A stretch of 64,000 nucleotides of DNA from the NCBI RefSeq assembly GCF_014205635.1, contig NZ_JACIIV010000003.1, positions 1 through 64,000 of the forward strand. The letters run 5' to 3'. This DNA is from Polymorphobacter multimanifer. GTDB lineage: Bacteria > Pseudomonadota > Alphaproteobacteria > Sphingomonadales > Sphingomonadaceae. The position numbers and the translations under genes are program-made. A model generated the notes under the pieces. That model was not told the origin of the DNA and did not search any database. It saw nothing but the letters and a program-made list of their open reading frames with translations. How positions within the stretch are numbered: position 1 is the stretch's first letter; each line of letters opens with the position of its first letter. Positions 45,893 to 53,976 of this stretch are shown here, in pieces.

Positions 45893-46359
45893 CAGCCGAA
45901 CTCTTCCGGGAAGACCATATCTCGCACGGCCAGGGCCTCTCCATGTTCGGGTGTGGCGGAGGGTGCCGCTGGGCGGCAGCGTGTTCCATTGGAACATCCG
46001 ACCATGCCGATTGTTCCCCGAGACCATGGCACGGCATCCGTTCCACATGGCGCGGAGAGCACGACCGGCAGGCCGGAAATCACCATCGCAAACAGCCCGG
46101 CAGCGGCAGATCCCCGTGCCAGCCAGTCGAGCAGCGCAATCTTGCCGGGTGCGGCGCGCCACTGCAGCCAGGTCCAGGCGGCAATCGACCCGACACTCAC
46201 GATCCAGGCAAAAGCCAGCACCAGCCGCTGCAGATCGACCGGGCCGATCCGGATCGCCGGCCAGCCGAGCGCGCAGGCGACGCCGTGAAGACCATAAAGG
46301 ATCGAGAACCCGACCGCCCAGGCGAGCCACCCGCCAATCGCGCGCAGCAGTGCGCTCAT
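45892..46359 (-). CDS. Small membrane protein in the oxidase operon
   Basis: A 155-residue protein with three TM helices in the first 110 residues (WAVGFSILYGLHGVACALGW, LVLAFAWIVSVGSIAAWTWL, GLFAMVISGLPVVLSAPC). Proteins of this look are found beside cytochrome oxidase genes and often end near the SAPC segment. Here about 45 more residues follow, low in hydrophobicity and composition-atypical, so the stop may be lost or a frameshift may be present. It overlaps the oxidase gene upstream (ATGA) and the channel gene downstream. Function unknown; an oxidase assembly or accessory role is plausible. Confidence 0.6.
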   Translation of the reverse strand: MSALLRAIGGWLAWAVGFSILYGLHGVACALGWPAIRIGPVDLQRLVLAFAWIVSVGSIAAWTWLQWRAAPGKIALLDWLARGSAAAGLFAMVISGLPVVLSAPCGTDAVPWSRGTIGMVGCSNGTRCRPAAPSATPEHGEALAVRDMVFPEEFG

Positions 46360-48842
46360 GCCAGCATCGCCGGCACCTTGGTGGCAAGCAGCACCACCGC
46401 AGTCACCGCCAGCGCATAGCCGTGCCACATCGCGGCGACGCGGACATCGACCGTCCGCTGGTCCGACACGAAGCCGGCCCTGATGCGCGCCAGCGCGAAG
46501 CCGGTCAGCAGCAGCGCCAGCGCGACATGGAAGGCGGCATAGACGAACAGCACCATCACCGTCGCGGCATAGGCATGGCTGGAGGGCGGCGGAATGGCGG
46601 TTGCCGTCTCATGGATCAGCAGCGCCAGCGCCACGACCTGCGCCCCCGTCATCATCCAAAGGAATCGCCGCCTCTCGGTCAGCGTCGCGCGAACAGCCGT
46701 CGCCTTGCGCGCCGCCAGGCTGGCACCCGCGAGAACCGCCAGGGCGACAATACCGCCTATCGGCGATGCCGCGATCAGCGCCGGCGGTGGCCAGCCCCCG
46801 GCGATCGTCCACAGATAGGCGTAGCCGAACACGAGCGTCGCAAACAACGTCCCGTCGGCGACGATGGCGAACACGCTCCCCCAATGGCCGGGCGAGCCCG
46901 GGGCCTCGGCATGGACCGGCAGCGCCAGCTCATGCCCCGCGTCGAGCAACCCGAAATTCTTGCCGTTCGTCGTCGTCCAGGCCCAGCGCCATGCGCAAAT
47001 GGCGACCGCGACCAGGAACACCGGCGCCAGAGCATAGACCCCGGCGAGGATCGAAACGAAAAACCCGCCCGTCATCACCGCCGTCAGCAGCGGCAGCAAC
47101 GTGTTGCCCGGCAGCAGCACGATATATTCGGGGCGACCGGTCAGCATGTGGCTGCCCATGGTCTCGCGCCAGCCGTGGCGCGGCTCCCCGAGAAAGCCCT
47201 CCCCGCAAGCCAGTTTGAGGGCAAGCTGTGGATCATCGGTCACCGGCTCGAAGTCGGACACGCTCGGCAGGCTGGCGAAATTGTAGCTGGGCGCCGGCAG
47301 CGGCATCGCCCATTCGAGCGTTCCCGCCCGCCACGGATTGCGCTGCGTATGGCGCCCGAGCCAGATCTGCAGCGCCACGTCGAGCGCGAACAGTGCAAAG
47401 CCGAACGCCATGATGAAGCTGCCGAACGAAGCGAGCAGATTGTACCACGTCCAGCCCATCGCCTCGGGATAGCTGTAGATGCGCCGCGGCTGGCCGAGCA
47501 GCCCCACCATGTGCATCATCAGGAAGGTCAGGTTGAAGCCGATGAAGATCAGCCAGAACGCCGCCTTGCCCAGCCGCTCGATCGGTTGCCGCCCGGTGAA
47601 GTGCGGCAGCCAATAGACAGCCCCCGCCAGCATCGGGAAGACAAAGCCGCCGACGAGCACATAGTGAAGATGCGCGGTGACGAAAGCCGTGTCATGCGCC
47701 TGCCAGTTGAATGGCACCATCGCCAGCATCACCCCGGTCAGCCCGCCGATGATGAAGACGACGAAGAATCCCAGGATATGGAGCATCGGCAACTTGAGCT
47801 CGGGGCGCCCCGCCCAGATCGTGCCGATCCAGGCAAAGATCTGGATGCCGGTGGGAATGGCGACGAGCGCCGATGCCGCCGAAAAGAAGCCGAGCGCCAT
47901 GTGCGGGATGCCGGTGGTGAACATGTGGTGCACCCACAGCCCGAAGCTGAGGATCGCCAGCGCCAGGATTGCAGCGATGATCCAGCCATATCCGATGATC
48001 CGCGTGCGTGCCATCACCGGCAGCACCGTCGACACCACCCCGGCCGCCGGCAGGAAGATGATATAGACCTCGGGATGGCCGAACAGCCAGAACAGGTGCT
48101 GCCACAGCAGCGGATCGCCGCCACGGTTCGGATCGAAGAACGGCCAGTCGAACGCCCGCTCGAGCTCGAGCAGAATCGATCCCAGGATCAGCGGTGGAAA
48201 GCCGATCAGCATCATCAGCGCAGTCACGAGCAAGTACCAGGCGAACAGCGGCATCCTGTCGATCCGCAGGCCCGGCGCGCGGAGCTTGAGCACCGATACC
48301 ATGATCTCGATGGCGGCGGCCATCGCCGACACCTCGACAAAGGTCACCCCGATCAGCCAGACATCGGCGTTGATCCCCGGCGTGAACGGCTTCGACGAGA
48401 GCGGCGTGTACATGAACCAGCCGCTGTCCGGCGCCACGCCGAAGAACAGCGACAGGACCAGGATCGTGCCGCCGAACAGATAGCACCAATAGCCGAATGC
48501 CGAGAGCCGCGGAAACGCCATGTCGCGCGCACCCAGCAGCTTGGGCAGCATGTAGAATGCCAGTCCCTCGATCATCGGGATGGCGAACAGGAACATCATG
48601 ATGCTGCCGTGCATCGTGAACAGCTGGTTGTAGATCGCCGGCCCCACAAAGGCACTGCCCGGCGTCGCCAGCTGGGTGCGGATCAGCATCGCCAGCACCC
48701 TGCCGATGCAGAAGAACACGAAAGCGGTGATGATGAAGCGCCGCCCGACATCGCTGTGGTTCACTGTCCCCAGCGCGCCGCGCAAGCCGGGCCCGCGGTC
48801 CCAGATGGCATGCATCGCCCGGTGGCGGCGAAGCGCCGTCAC
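46356..48842 (-). CDS. Cytochrome c oxidase, fused subunits I and III
   Basis: An 828-residue fusion. Residues 1 to about 540 are subunit I: TMHGSIMMF (haem a His), FGHPEVYIIFLP (CuB His, cross-linked Tyr and D-channel Glu), HHMFTTG (CuB His pair) and AHLHYVLVGG (haem a3 and a His). Residues about 600-828 are a subunit III-like set of TM helices with SPGHWGSVFAIVADGTLFATLVFGYAYLW and the C-terminal helices. CtaD-CtaE fusions are known in alternative oxidases. The enzyme reduces oxygen and pumps protons. ATG 48842 overlaps the subunit II stop; the next gene overlaps its stop. Confidence 0.93.
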   Translation of the reverse strand: MTALRRHRAMHAIWDRGPGLRGALGTVNHSDVGRRFIITAFVFFCIGRVLAMLIRTQLATPGSAFVGPAIYNQLFTMHGSIMMFLFAIPMIEGLAFYMLPKLLGARDMAFPRLSAFGYWCYLFGGTILVLSLFFGVAPDSGWFMYTPLSSKPFTPGINADVWLIGVTFVEVSAMAAAIEIMVSVLKLRAPGLRIDRMPLFAWYLLVTALMMLIGFPPLILGSILLELERAFDWPFFDPNRGGDPLLWQHLFWLFGHPEVYIIFLPAAGVVSTVLPVMARTRIIGYGWIIAAILALAILSFGLWVHHMFTTGIPHMALGFFSAASALVAIPTGIQIFAWIGTIWAGRPELKLPMLHILGFFVVFIIGGLTGVMLAMVPFNWQAHDTAFVTAHLHYVLVGGFVFPMLAGAVYWLPHFTGRQPIERLGKAAFWLIFIGFNLTFLMMHMVGLLGQPRRIYSYPEAMGWTWYNLLASFGSFIMAFGFALFALDVALQIWLGRHTQRNPWRAGTLEWAMPLPAPSYNFASLPSVSDFEPVTDDPQLALKLACGEGFLGEPRHGWRETMGSHMLTGRPEYIVLLPGNTLLPLLTAVMTGGFFVSILAGVYALAPVFLVAVAICAWRWAWTTTNGKNFGLLDAGHELALPVHAEAPGSPGHWGSVFAIVADGTLFATLVFGYAYLWTIAGGWPPPALIAASPIGGIVALAVLAGASLAARKATAVRATLTERRRFLWMMTGAQVVALALLIHETATAIPPPSSHAYAATVMVLFVYAAFHVALALLLTGFALARIRAGFVSDQRTVDVRVAAMWHGYALAVTAVVLLATKVPAMLA

Positions 48843-49519
48843 GACGCCGCCGCCAAAACGCCGGCCCAGCTCGCCGGATCATGCGCAATGACGAGGAAAC
48901 GGTTGCCGCTATGCCCGATCCCGCAGAACTCCGCACAGACGCCGCCATAGCGGCCGGGCTGCGCCGCCACCAGCCGCAGCCGGTTGGTCTTGCCCGGAAT
49001 GGCATCCATCTTGCCCGCCAGCGCCGGCACCCAGAAACTGTGAATCACGTCCTCGGAGCGCACGATCACATCGACCGGACGCCCGGCGGGAATGTGCAGC
49101 ACGCCGATGGTTTCTTGTCCCCGGCCATCGGCAAGCACCGGCCGGAAGCGCCAATGCCATTGCCGCGCAATGGCCTCGATCTCGACGACATCGGCCGCCG
49201 CCACCGGCTGCAGCCGTTCGCCGATCACCAGTCCGTAGAGAAGCAGCACGATGAGCACGGTCGTTGGAAAGGCGATGCCGAGCCCGATGATCCACAACCG
49301 AACCGATGCCGGGCCGCCGTTGCGAACCAGAAAGGCCATCCCCAACAGCCCGGTCGTCAGCCCGAAGATCGCCACCGCCCCCGCCAGCATGACCCACCAC
49401 AGGTTCGCGATCGCCCCGGCCGACGGTCCGCCCGGAGCCAGTGTCGACAAGGGGCCGGCGCACCCGGCCAGTGCAACCAGGGAACAAACCCCCACGACCG
49501 CGCGTTGCCAGATTAACAA
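48839..49519 (-). CDS. Cytochrome c oxidase subunit II
   Basis: A 226-residue lipoprotein-type subunit. Lipobox LVALAGC at Cys20, two TM helices (about 42-64 and 74-98), aromatic entry patch RQWHWRF, then the CuA domain: His160 (VIHSFW), Cys195, Glu197, Cys199 and His203 in CAEFCGIGH. The last CuA ligand, normally Met at +11 from the first Cys, is Asn206 here (HSGN). The start is TTG 49519, supported by GGAGG 6 bases upstream on this strand; a later GTG would leave almost no signal n-region. First gene of the oxidase, channel and formate-dehydrogenase operon. Confidence 0.9.
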   Translation of the reverse strand: MLIWQRAVVGVCSLVALAGCAGPLSTLAPGGPSAGAIANLWWVMLAGAVAIFGLTTGLLGMAFLVRNGGPASVRLWIIGLGIAFPTTVLIVLLLYGLVIGERLQPVAAADVVEIEAIARQWHWRFRPVLADGRGQETIGVLHIPAGRPVDVIVRSEDVIHSFWVPALAGKMDAIPGKTNRLRLVAAQPGRYGGVCAEFCGIGHSGNRFLVIAHDPASWAGVLAAAS

Positions 49520-49530
49520 AGGAGACCTCC
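49520..49530. promoter_or_regulatory. Bidirectional ribosome binding site in an 11-base divergent gap
   Basis: The near-palindrome GGAGACCTCC (49521-49530) gives GGAG six bases before GTG 49531 on the plus strand. On the minus strand it gives GGAGG six bases before TTG 49519. It decides both starts. With only 11 bases between the genes, the promoters must lie inside the opposite coding sequence. Confidence 0.65.
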
Positions 49531-50037
49531 GTGCCAGCCGAACTGCCTCCCGAGCTCGTCGATCCCATCCAGGCCCACCCCGAATTCAACGAGACCGGCT
49601 CCAAGATCGCCGTCGCCGGCCATCCGATCCACGCGATGCTCGTGGCATTTCCCGTCGCCCTCGCCTTTTGCACGTTCGGCGCCGATGGCTTCTACTGGTT
49701 GACCGGCGAGCTGTTCTGGGCGCGGGCTGCCCTGTGGGCGAGCGGCATGGCATTCCTGATCGGCGTCCTCGCCGGCATTTCCGGCACTGTCGAGCTGTTG
49801 ATGGTGCCCGGCATTCGCCGCCGCGCCGCGAGCTGGTCGCACTTCATCTTCGCGATGATGCTGCTCTCCGTGCTCGGCGCAAACTGGGGTTATCGCCTCG
49901 ATGGTTACGAGCAGGCGGTGCTGCCATGGGGCATATTGGTGTCGGCGCTCGCGGCCGGCGCCACGGCGCTCACCGGTTGGCACGGCGGCAAGCTGGTGTT
50001 CGACTATCAAATCGGCACCTCGTCGAAAGGCAGGTGA
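49531..50037 (+). CDS. DUF2231 family membrane protein
   Basis: A 168-residue protein with four TM helices. VAGHPIHAMLVAFPVALAFCTFGAD near residue 27-50 is the DUF2231 signature (H-P-x-H), followed by GMAFLIGVLAGISGTVELL, MMLLSVLGANWGYRL and TGWHGGKLVFDYQIG at the end. The His residues could bind haem or metal, but this is not established. GTG 49531 is chosen for its ribosome site. The last 31 bases overlap the CopD-like gene tail to tail. Confidence 0.85.
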   Translation: MPAELPPELVDPIQAHPEFNETGSKIAVAGHPIHAMLVAFPVALAFCTFGADGFYWLTGELFWARAALWASGMAFLIGVLAGISGTVELLMVPGIRRRAASWSHFIFAMMLLSVLGANWGYRLDGYEQAVLPWGILVSALAAGATALTGWHGGKLVFDYQIGTSSKGR

Positions 50038-50501
50038 ATGTCGCGCGGCGTCATCAGCCAGTCCGGCACCAGGTCGAGCGGGATGACCGGCTTGCCCAGC
50101 ACAAGGACAAGGATGACCGCCATCAGCCCCAGCGCCGCCACGAAGCGCGGCACCGCGAGCTGCAACCGCGCCCGCTCGGGGTTTTCGCCAATGTCGATGA
50201 TCGCATGCCCCGTTAGGCCATGCAGCCCGACCAGAAAACCGACCGCAACCAGCTTGGCAAACATCCAGGGAACGTAAACCTCGGCCAGGAAAATCAGCGC
50301 AGTGCCGGCAAACACCGCAATCACGGCGGCAGGGGTGATGACCCAGATATAGGTGGCCTGCAGCGTGAGCCGCAGCCGCGTGTATTTCTCCTGCGATTGC
50401 CCCTGATGATCCGCCGCAAGCATCAACGGCAGCGCGAGCATCCCCGCACACCAGATCACCAGCGTGGTGATGTGCAATGTCTTCACTGCCAGCAACAGCA
50501 T
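50007..50501 (-). CDS. CopD-like four-helix membrane protein
   Basis: A 164-residue protein with four TM helices, MLLLAVKTLHITTLVIWCAG at the start, then TYIWVITPAAVIAVFAGTALIF, FAKLVAVGFLVGLHGLTGHA, and a last helix GLMAVILVLVLGK. The conserved His in LHITT, the Trp/Lys residues and the order of helices match the CopD/HemJ-like group, where His residues bind copper or haem. ATG 50501 overlaps the CtaG stop (ATGA), so it may help CuB or haem insertion in the neighbouring oxidase (inference). Confidence 0.75.
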   Translation of the reverse strand: MLLLAVKTLHITTLVIWCAGMLALPLMLAADHQGQSQEKYTRLRLTLQATYIWVITPAAVIAVFAGTALIFLAEVYVPWMFAKLVAVGFLVGLHGLTGHAIIDIGENPERARLQLAVPRFVAALGLMAVILVLVLGKPVIPLDLVPDWLMTPRDIHLPFDEVPI

Positions 50502-51208
50502 CAGGACGCTGCTGTCCGCCAGCTCCGCCGTGCCAGCACGCCGCCGACAACGGCATAGGGCAACATGCCCGGCACCCACATCAACAACCCGGCCAGTTGC
50601 TGATCAGCCAGCGGGCCAAGGCCCCAGGGCAGTGTCGATGCAAGATGCGGCGGATAAAGCGGCGTCGGCGCAAAGGCCAGCAACGCCCCGAGCAATCCCA
50701 TTTGCGCTGCGGCACCCACCACCGACAGCACGCCCTGCGCCGGCTGGCCGGACAGCAAAGTCGCACGCCAGAACAGGAACGCCGTCACTACCAGGCTCGC
50801 CTGCATCGCCCAATAGATCGCCGTATTCTCGAGCGCCGCCGTGTAAAGCACCGGCACATGCCATGCCCAGAACACCATGGTCGCAACGACAAAACTGCCC
50901 CCCGCCGACGCAGTGGCGCGTGCCGCAAATGTCAGCGCCAGCAATGGCGCGGCGACGGCCACAAGCAGCAGATGGTGCAAAACCCGCGCTGAAAACAATG
51001 CAGTTGTAAGCGCGCACAGGGGCGAAAGGAACAGGATCGCAAAAACGCCAACCGCCATAACCAGGCTGCGTTGACGATCCGGATGGTCACGCTGCGCCCG
51101 GAATCCAGCACCCAGCAGCAGCAACAACCCACCAATCACAAAAGGATCGAAATTCCATTGCGACACCCAATCCATCGGGGTCGGCGGCGGGCCGCAATAG
51201 GCATTCAT
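50501..51208 (-). CDS. ctaG: Cytochrome c oxidase assembly factor, caa3-type CtaG family
   Basis: A 235-residue protein with seven TM helices. It begins MNAYCGPPPTPMDW and WNFDPFVIGGLLLL; SARVLHHLLLVAVAAPLLAL has the paired His and MVFWAWHVPVLYTAAL, AMQASLVVTAFLFW and MLPYAVVGGVL are typical of the Bacillus CtaG-type family. This family is distinct from the soluble Cox11. It probably delivers copper to subunit I. Start ATG 51208 follows GGGGAG. It precedes the CopD-like gene. Confidence 0.85.
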   Translation of the reverse strand: MNAYCGPPPTPMDWVSQWNFDPFVIGGLLLLLGAGFRAQRDHPDRQRSLVMAVGVFAILFLSPLCALTTALFSARVLHHLLLVAVAAPLLALTFAARATASAGGSFVVATMVFWAWHVPVLYTAALENTAIYWAMQASLVVTAFLFWRATLLSGQPAQGVLSVVGAAAQMGLLGALLAFAPTPLYPPHLASTLPWGLGPLADQQLAGLLMWVPGMLPYAVVGGVLARRSWRTAAS

Positions 51209-51290
51209 CAACGGCTCCCCTGGCGGCTCGACTGATTTCGAACAGGGAATGAACGATATTCGCCGCCAAGCGTTCCCCAAGGATATTGTC

Positions 51291-52157
51291 ATGCAACGGG
51301 AAGGGGACGACGTGGCGATCGACGAAGACATCGCACCCCCACTGCCGACCGCCTCCGACCATGATGTCACGGCGGACGTGGCTTTCGAGCGCATCGATGC
51401 CACAGGCGAAAGCCGACCGATCATCCGCACCCTCGCCCATGAAACGCCGATCGCGATCGAGGTGAACGGCTTCGGCTATGCCGTCCTCATGGCCACCCCG
51501 GCCGATCTGCACGACCTGGCCTGCGGCTTCGTCCTCTCCGAACGCCTCATCGACGGCATCGACGACATTCTCGACATCGACACCCACGCCACCCCCGACG
51601 GCATCCTTGCCCGGCTCACCCTCGCCCCCCGCGTCGCCGACCGCGCCCTCGACCGCGTGCGCCACCGTGTCTCGGACTCCTCCTGCGGCCTGTGCGGCAT
51701 CGAGAACCTCGAACAGGCACTGCGGCCCTTGCCCAAGATCGTCACGAAATCGCGGGCCGGCAACGCCGAAGTCTTCCTTGCCCTTGCAGCCCTGTCCGAT
51801 CACCAGCCGCTCAATCGCATCACCGGCGCTGTCCATGCCGCCGCCGCCTGTGCCGCCGATGGTGCGATCAGGCTGGCCCGCGAGGATGTCGGCCGCCACA
51901 ATGCCTTCGACAAGCTGATCGGCGCCATTCTGCGTTCCGGCATGGCGTGGGACGGCGGGTTCGCGCTGCTGTCGTCCCGCTGCTCGTTCGAGCTTGTCGA
52001 AAAGGCGGTGCTCGCCGGCTGCCCGATGCTGGCCACCATCTCGGCCCCCACGCACCTCGCCGTGCAGCGCGCCGCTGCCGCCGGCCTCGCCCTGCGCGTC
52101 CTCGCCCGCGCCGATGCGCTGCTCGCCACCGATCAGCATGAGGAGTCCAGCCCTTGA
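51291..52157 (+). CDS. fdhD: Formate dehydrogenase accessory sulfurtransferase FdhD
   Basis: A 288-residue protein that passes sulfur from a cysteine desulfurase to the bis-MGD cofactor of formate dehydrogenase. The catalytic loop reads SCGLCG with Cys132 and Cys135; ETPIAIEVNG, DLACGFVLSE and REDVGRHNAFDKLIG are the family motifs. Start ATG 51291 has AAGGA 7 bases upstream; an ATG at 51249 adds 14 residues but has poor spacing. Divergent from ctaG. First gene of fdhD-mobA-moeA; all three serve the Mo cofactor of the nearby FdhF-like enzyme. Confidence 0.95.
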   Translation: MQREGDDVAIDEDIAPPLPTASDHDVTADVAFERIDATGESRPIIRTLAHETPIAIEVNGFGYAVLMATPADLHDLACGFVLSERLIDGIDDILDIDTHATPDGILARLTLAPRVADRALDRVRHRVSDSSCGLCGIENLEQALRPLPKIVTKSRAGNAEVFLALAALSDHQPLNRITGAVHAAAACAADGAIRLAREDVGRHNAFDKLIGAILRSGMAWDGGFALLSSRCSFELVEKAVLAGCPMLATISAPTHLAVQRAAAAGLALRVLARADALLATDQHEESSP

Positions 52158-52684
52158 CCCGCATCCTCGGCGCCATCCTCGCCGGCGGCCAGTCGCGCCG
52201 CTTCGGCACCGACAAGGCCGTCGCCTGCCTCGATGGGCGTCCCCTCATCGAGCATGTCGTCGCTGCCCTGCGGCGCCAATGCGATGCCATCGTCATCGTC
52301 GGCCGCCCCTTTCCCGGGCTCGAAGCGCTCGCTGATCGTCCGCATCCCGGCCTTGGCCCGCTGGGAGGGCTTGCCGCTGCGCTGCACGCCGGCCAGGCCC
52401 GCGGTTTCGAAATGGTTCTCACCGCCCCCTGCGACACCCCGAGGTTGCCGCGCGACCTCGTCGACATCCTCTCGCCATCGCCCGCCTATCTGGCGGATAC
52501 GCAGGTCATCGGCCTCTGGCCCTGTGCAGCGGCGGCGCTGCTCGATGCGCACATTGCGTCGAATCCACGCCGGTCGATGCTGGGATGGGCGGTCAGCATC
52601 GGTGCCGCACCGCGCCGGCTGGCGCTGCCGATCGTCAACATCAACACGCCCGAAGACCTGCAGGGGCTCGCCGATGCGCCTTGA
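52154..52684 (+). CDS. mobA: Molybdenum cofactor guanylyltransferase
   Basis: A 176-residue enzyme attaching GMP to molybdopterin. The nucleotide-binding motif LAGGQSRRFGTDKA is at 9-22; LGPLGGLAAAL and VLTAPCDTPRLP (the Asp for Mg) follow, and NINTPEDL closes the fold. The start TTG 52154 overlaps the fdhD stop (TTGA). moeA begins 11 bases before its stop. Slightly short but complete for the family. Confidence 0.94.
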   Translation: MTRILGAILAGGQSRRFGTDKAVACLDGRPLIEHVVAALRRQCDAIVIVGRPFPGLEALADRPHPGLGPLGGLAAALHAGQARGFEMVLTAPCDTPRLPRDLVDILSPSPAYLADTQVIGLWPCAAAALLDAHIASNPRRSMLGWAVSIGAAPRRLALPIVNINTPEDLQGLADAP

Positions 52685-53963
52685 GAGAACGACATGTGAG
52701 AGAACGACATGTGAGACAGCGCCCCGTGAGGCTGTTAACCGTGAGACGGCACCGCGGCTGACCGTCACGCAGGCGCTCGCCTTGATCCGCGCCACGGTGA
52801 AGACACTCGGCAGCGAGATCGTCCCGGTCGCATCGGCAGCCGGCCGCGTGACTGCATCGCCCGTGCATGCCGGTGCAGACACGCCCCGCTTCCCGGCCTC
52901 GGCCATGGATGGCTATGCCGTCGCCAGCCACGATCTCGCCGTGGCAACGCTCGCGGCGCCGGTCCTGCTCCCGCTCGGCCCCATGGTCCCCGCCGGCACC
53001 ACGCCGCCGCCTCTTGCCCGCGGCACCGCCGTGCCGATCGCGACCGGCGCGCCCGTCCCGCCGGGGGCCGATGCCGTGGTCATGCGCGAGACCGCCACTC
53101 TGTATGGAGACAGGGTCGCCATCTGCCGGCCGGCAGCCCCCGGCCACAATGTCCGCGCCATCGGGGAGGATTGCAGCACGGGCAGCCTCGTCCTCGCGGC
53201 CGGCGTCCGCATTCCCCCCGATGCCGTCGGCGTACTGACGGCCTTCGGCATCCGCCATGTCGGCGTCCGCCGGCAACCATGCCTGGCACTGCTGGCAACC
53301 GGCAGCGAACTCGGCCCCGGCGACGAGCGCGCCTCCGGAGCAGAGCTTGTCGACAGCAACAGCCCGATGATCGCTGCCTGTGCCGCCGCAGCGGGACTTG
53401 CCTGCACCCTTGTGGGCCGCGTCGCCGACAGCCCGGCCGCCCTCGACGCCGCACTCGCCACCGCGCTGGCGCCAGGCAGCGGCGACATCATCCTGTCGAC
53501 CGGCGGCGTTTCGGTGGGCCGCTTCGATCTGGTGCGGGACCGTCTCGAAGCACTGGGTGCGTCGGTTTTGTTCCACGGCATAGCCATGCGGCCCGGCAAG
53601 CCCCTGCTGTTTGCCTTGCTGCCCGATGGCCGCCCCTATTTCGGCCTGCCGGGCACGCCGCTGGCCGCACTGGTGGCATTTCGGTTCTTCGTGGCGGCCG
53701 CCCTCCGGCAGATGCTCGGCCTGCCCCCGGAAACCGGGATCGCCGTGCACGAACACCCCGCCGGCCGCCCGGGCATCACGCTGTTCCTGCGCGGCCGGCG
53801 CGGCCGGGACAGCGGCAAAGGGCTGGTCGTCGATACCGACCTCGATCAACGCTCGCACATCCTGCACTCGCTGCTCGACGCCGATTGCTGGCTCCGCATC
53901 GACGACAGCGACGCCGCCGCACCTGTCGCCCGCTGCTATCCCCGGGAGCTTCTGCTCGGTTGA
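52674..53963 (+). CDS. moeA: Molybdopterin molybdenumtransferase
   Basis: A 429-residue enzyme that inserts molybdate into adenylylated molybdopterin. ASAMDGYAV and AVPIATGAPVPPGADAVV in the N-terminal part, LATGSEL and VDSNSPMI, STGGVSVGRFDLV, and FGLPGTPLAAL are conserved. ATG 52674 is the only in-frame ATG before the conserved start (LTVTQALALI); the first 25 residues (RLERTTCERTTCETAP) are atypical and arise partly from a 15-bp duplication. CTG or later codons could be the real start. Confidence 0.93.
   Translation: MRLERTTCERTTCETAPREAVNRETAPRLTVTQALALIRATVKTLGSEIVPVASAAGRVTASPVHAGADTPRFPASAMDGYAVASHDLAVATLAAPVLLPLGPMVPAGTTPPPLARGTAVPIATGAPVPPGADAVVMRETATLYGDRVAICRPAAPGHNVRAIGEDCSTGSLVLAAGVRIPPDAVGVLTAFGIRHVGVRRQPCLALLATGSELGPGDERASGAELVDSNSPMIAACAAAAGLACTLVGRVADSPAALDAALATALAPGSGDIILSTGGVSVGRFDLVRDRLEALGASVLFHGIAMRPGKPLLFALLPDGRPYFGLPGTPLAALVAFRFFVAAALRQMLGLPPETGIAVHEHPAGRPGITLFLRGRRGRDSGKGLVVDTDLDQRSHILHSLLDADCWLRIDDSDAAAPVARCYPRELLLG
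52683..52712 (+). repeat. Perfect 2 x 15-bp tandem repeat at the mobA-moeA junction
   Basis: GAGAGAACGACATGT occurs at 52683-52697 and again at 52698-52712. The repeat starts in the mobA stop codon and codes for ERTTC twice in the moeA frame. GTGAGAC also recurs just downstream. Confidence 0.9.
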
Positions 53964-53976
53964 AGCGGGACGAGTC

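Noticed and set aside
45940-46020. FNR/Crp-type site upstream of fnt
   Set aside because: Partial TTCC/GGAA symmetry is seen but no convincing TTGAT-N4-ATCAA pattern.
45786-48950. Open plus-strand frame of over 1000 codons opposite the oxidase operon
   Set aside because: Antisense to fnt and the cytochrome oxidase genes with intact metal ligands; composition is Arg/Gln/His-rich low-complexity, typical of a shadow frame.
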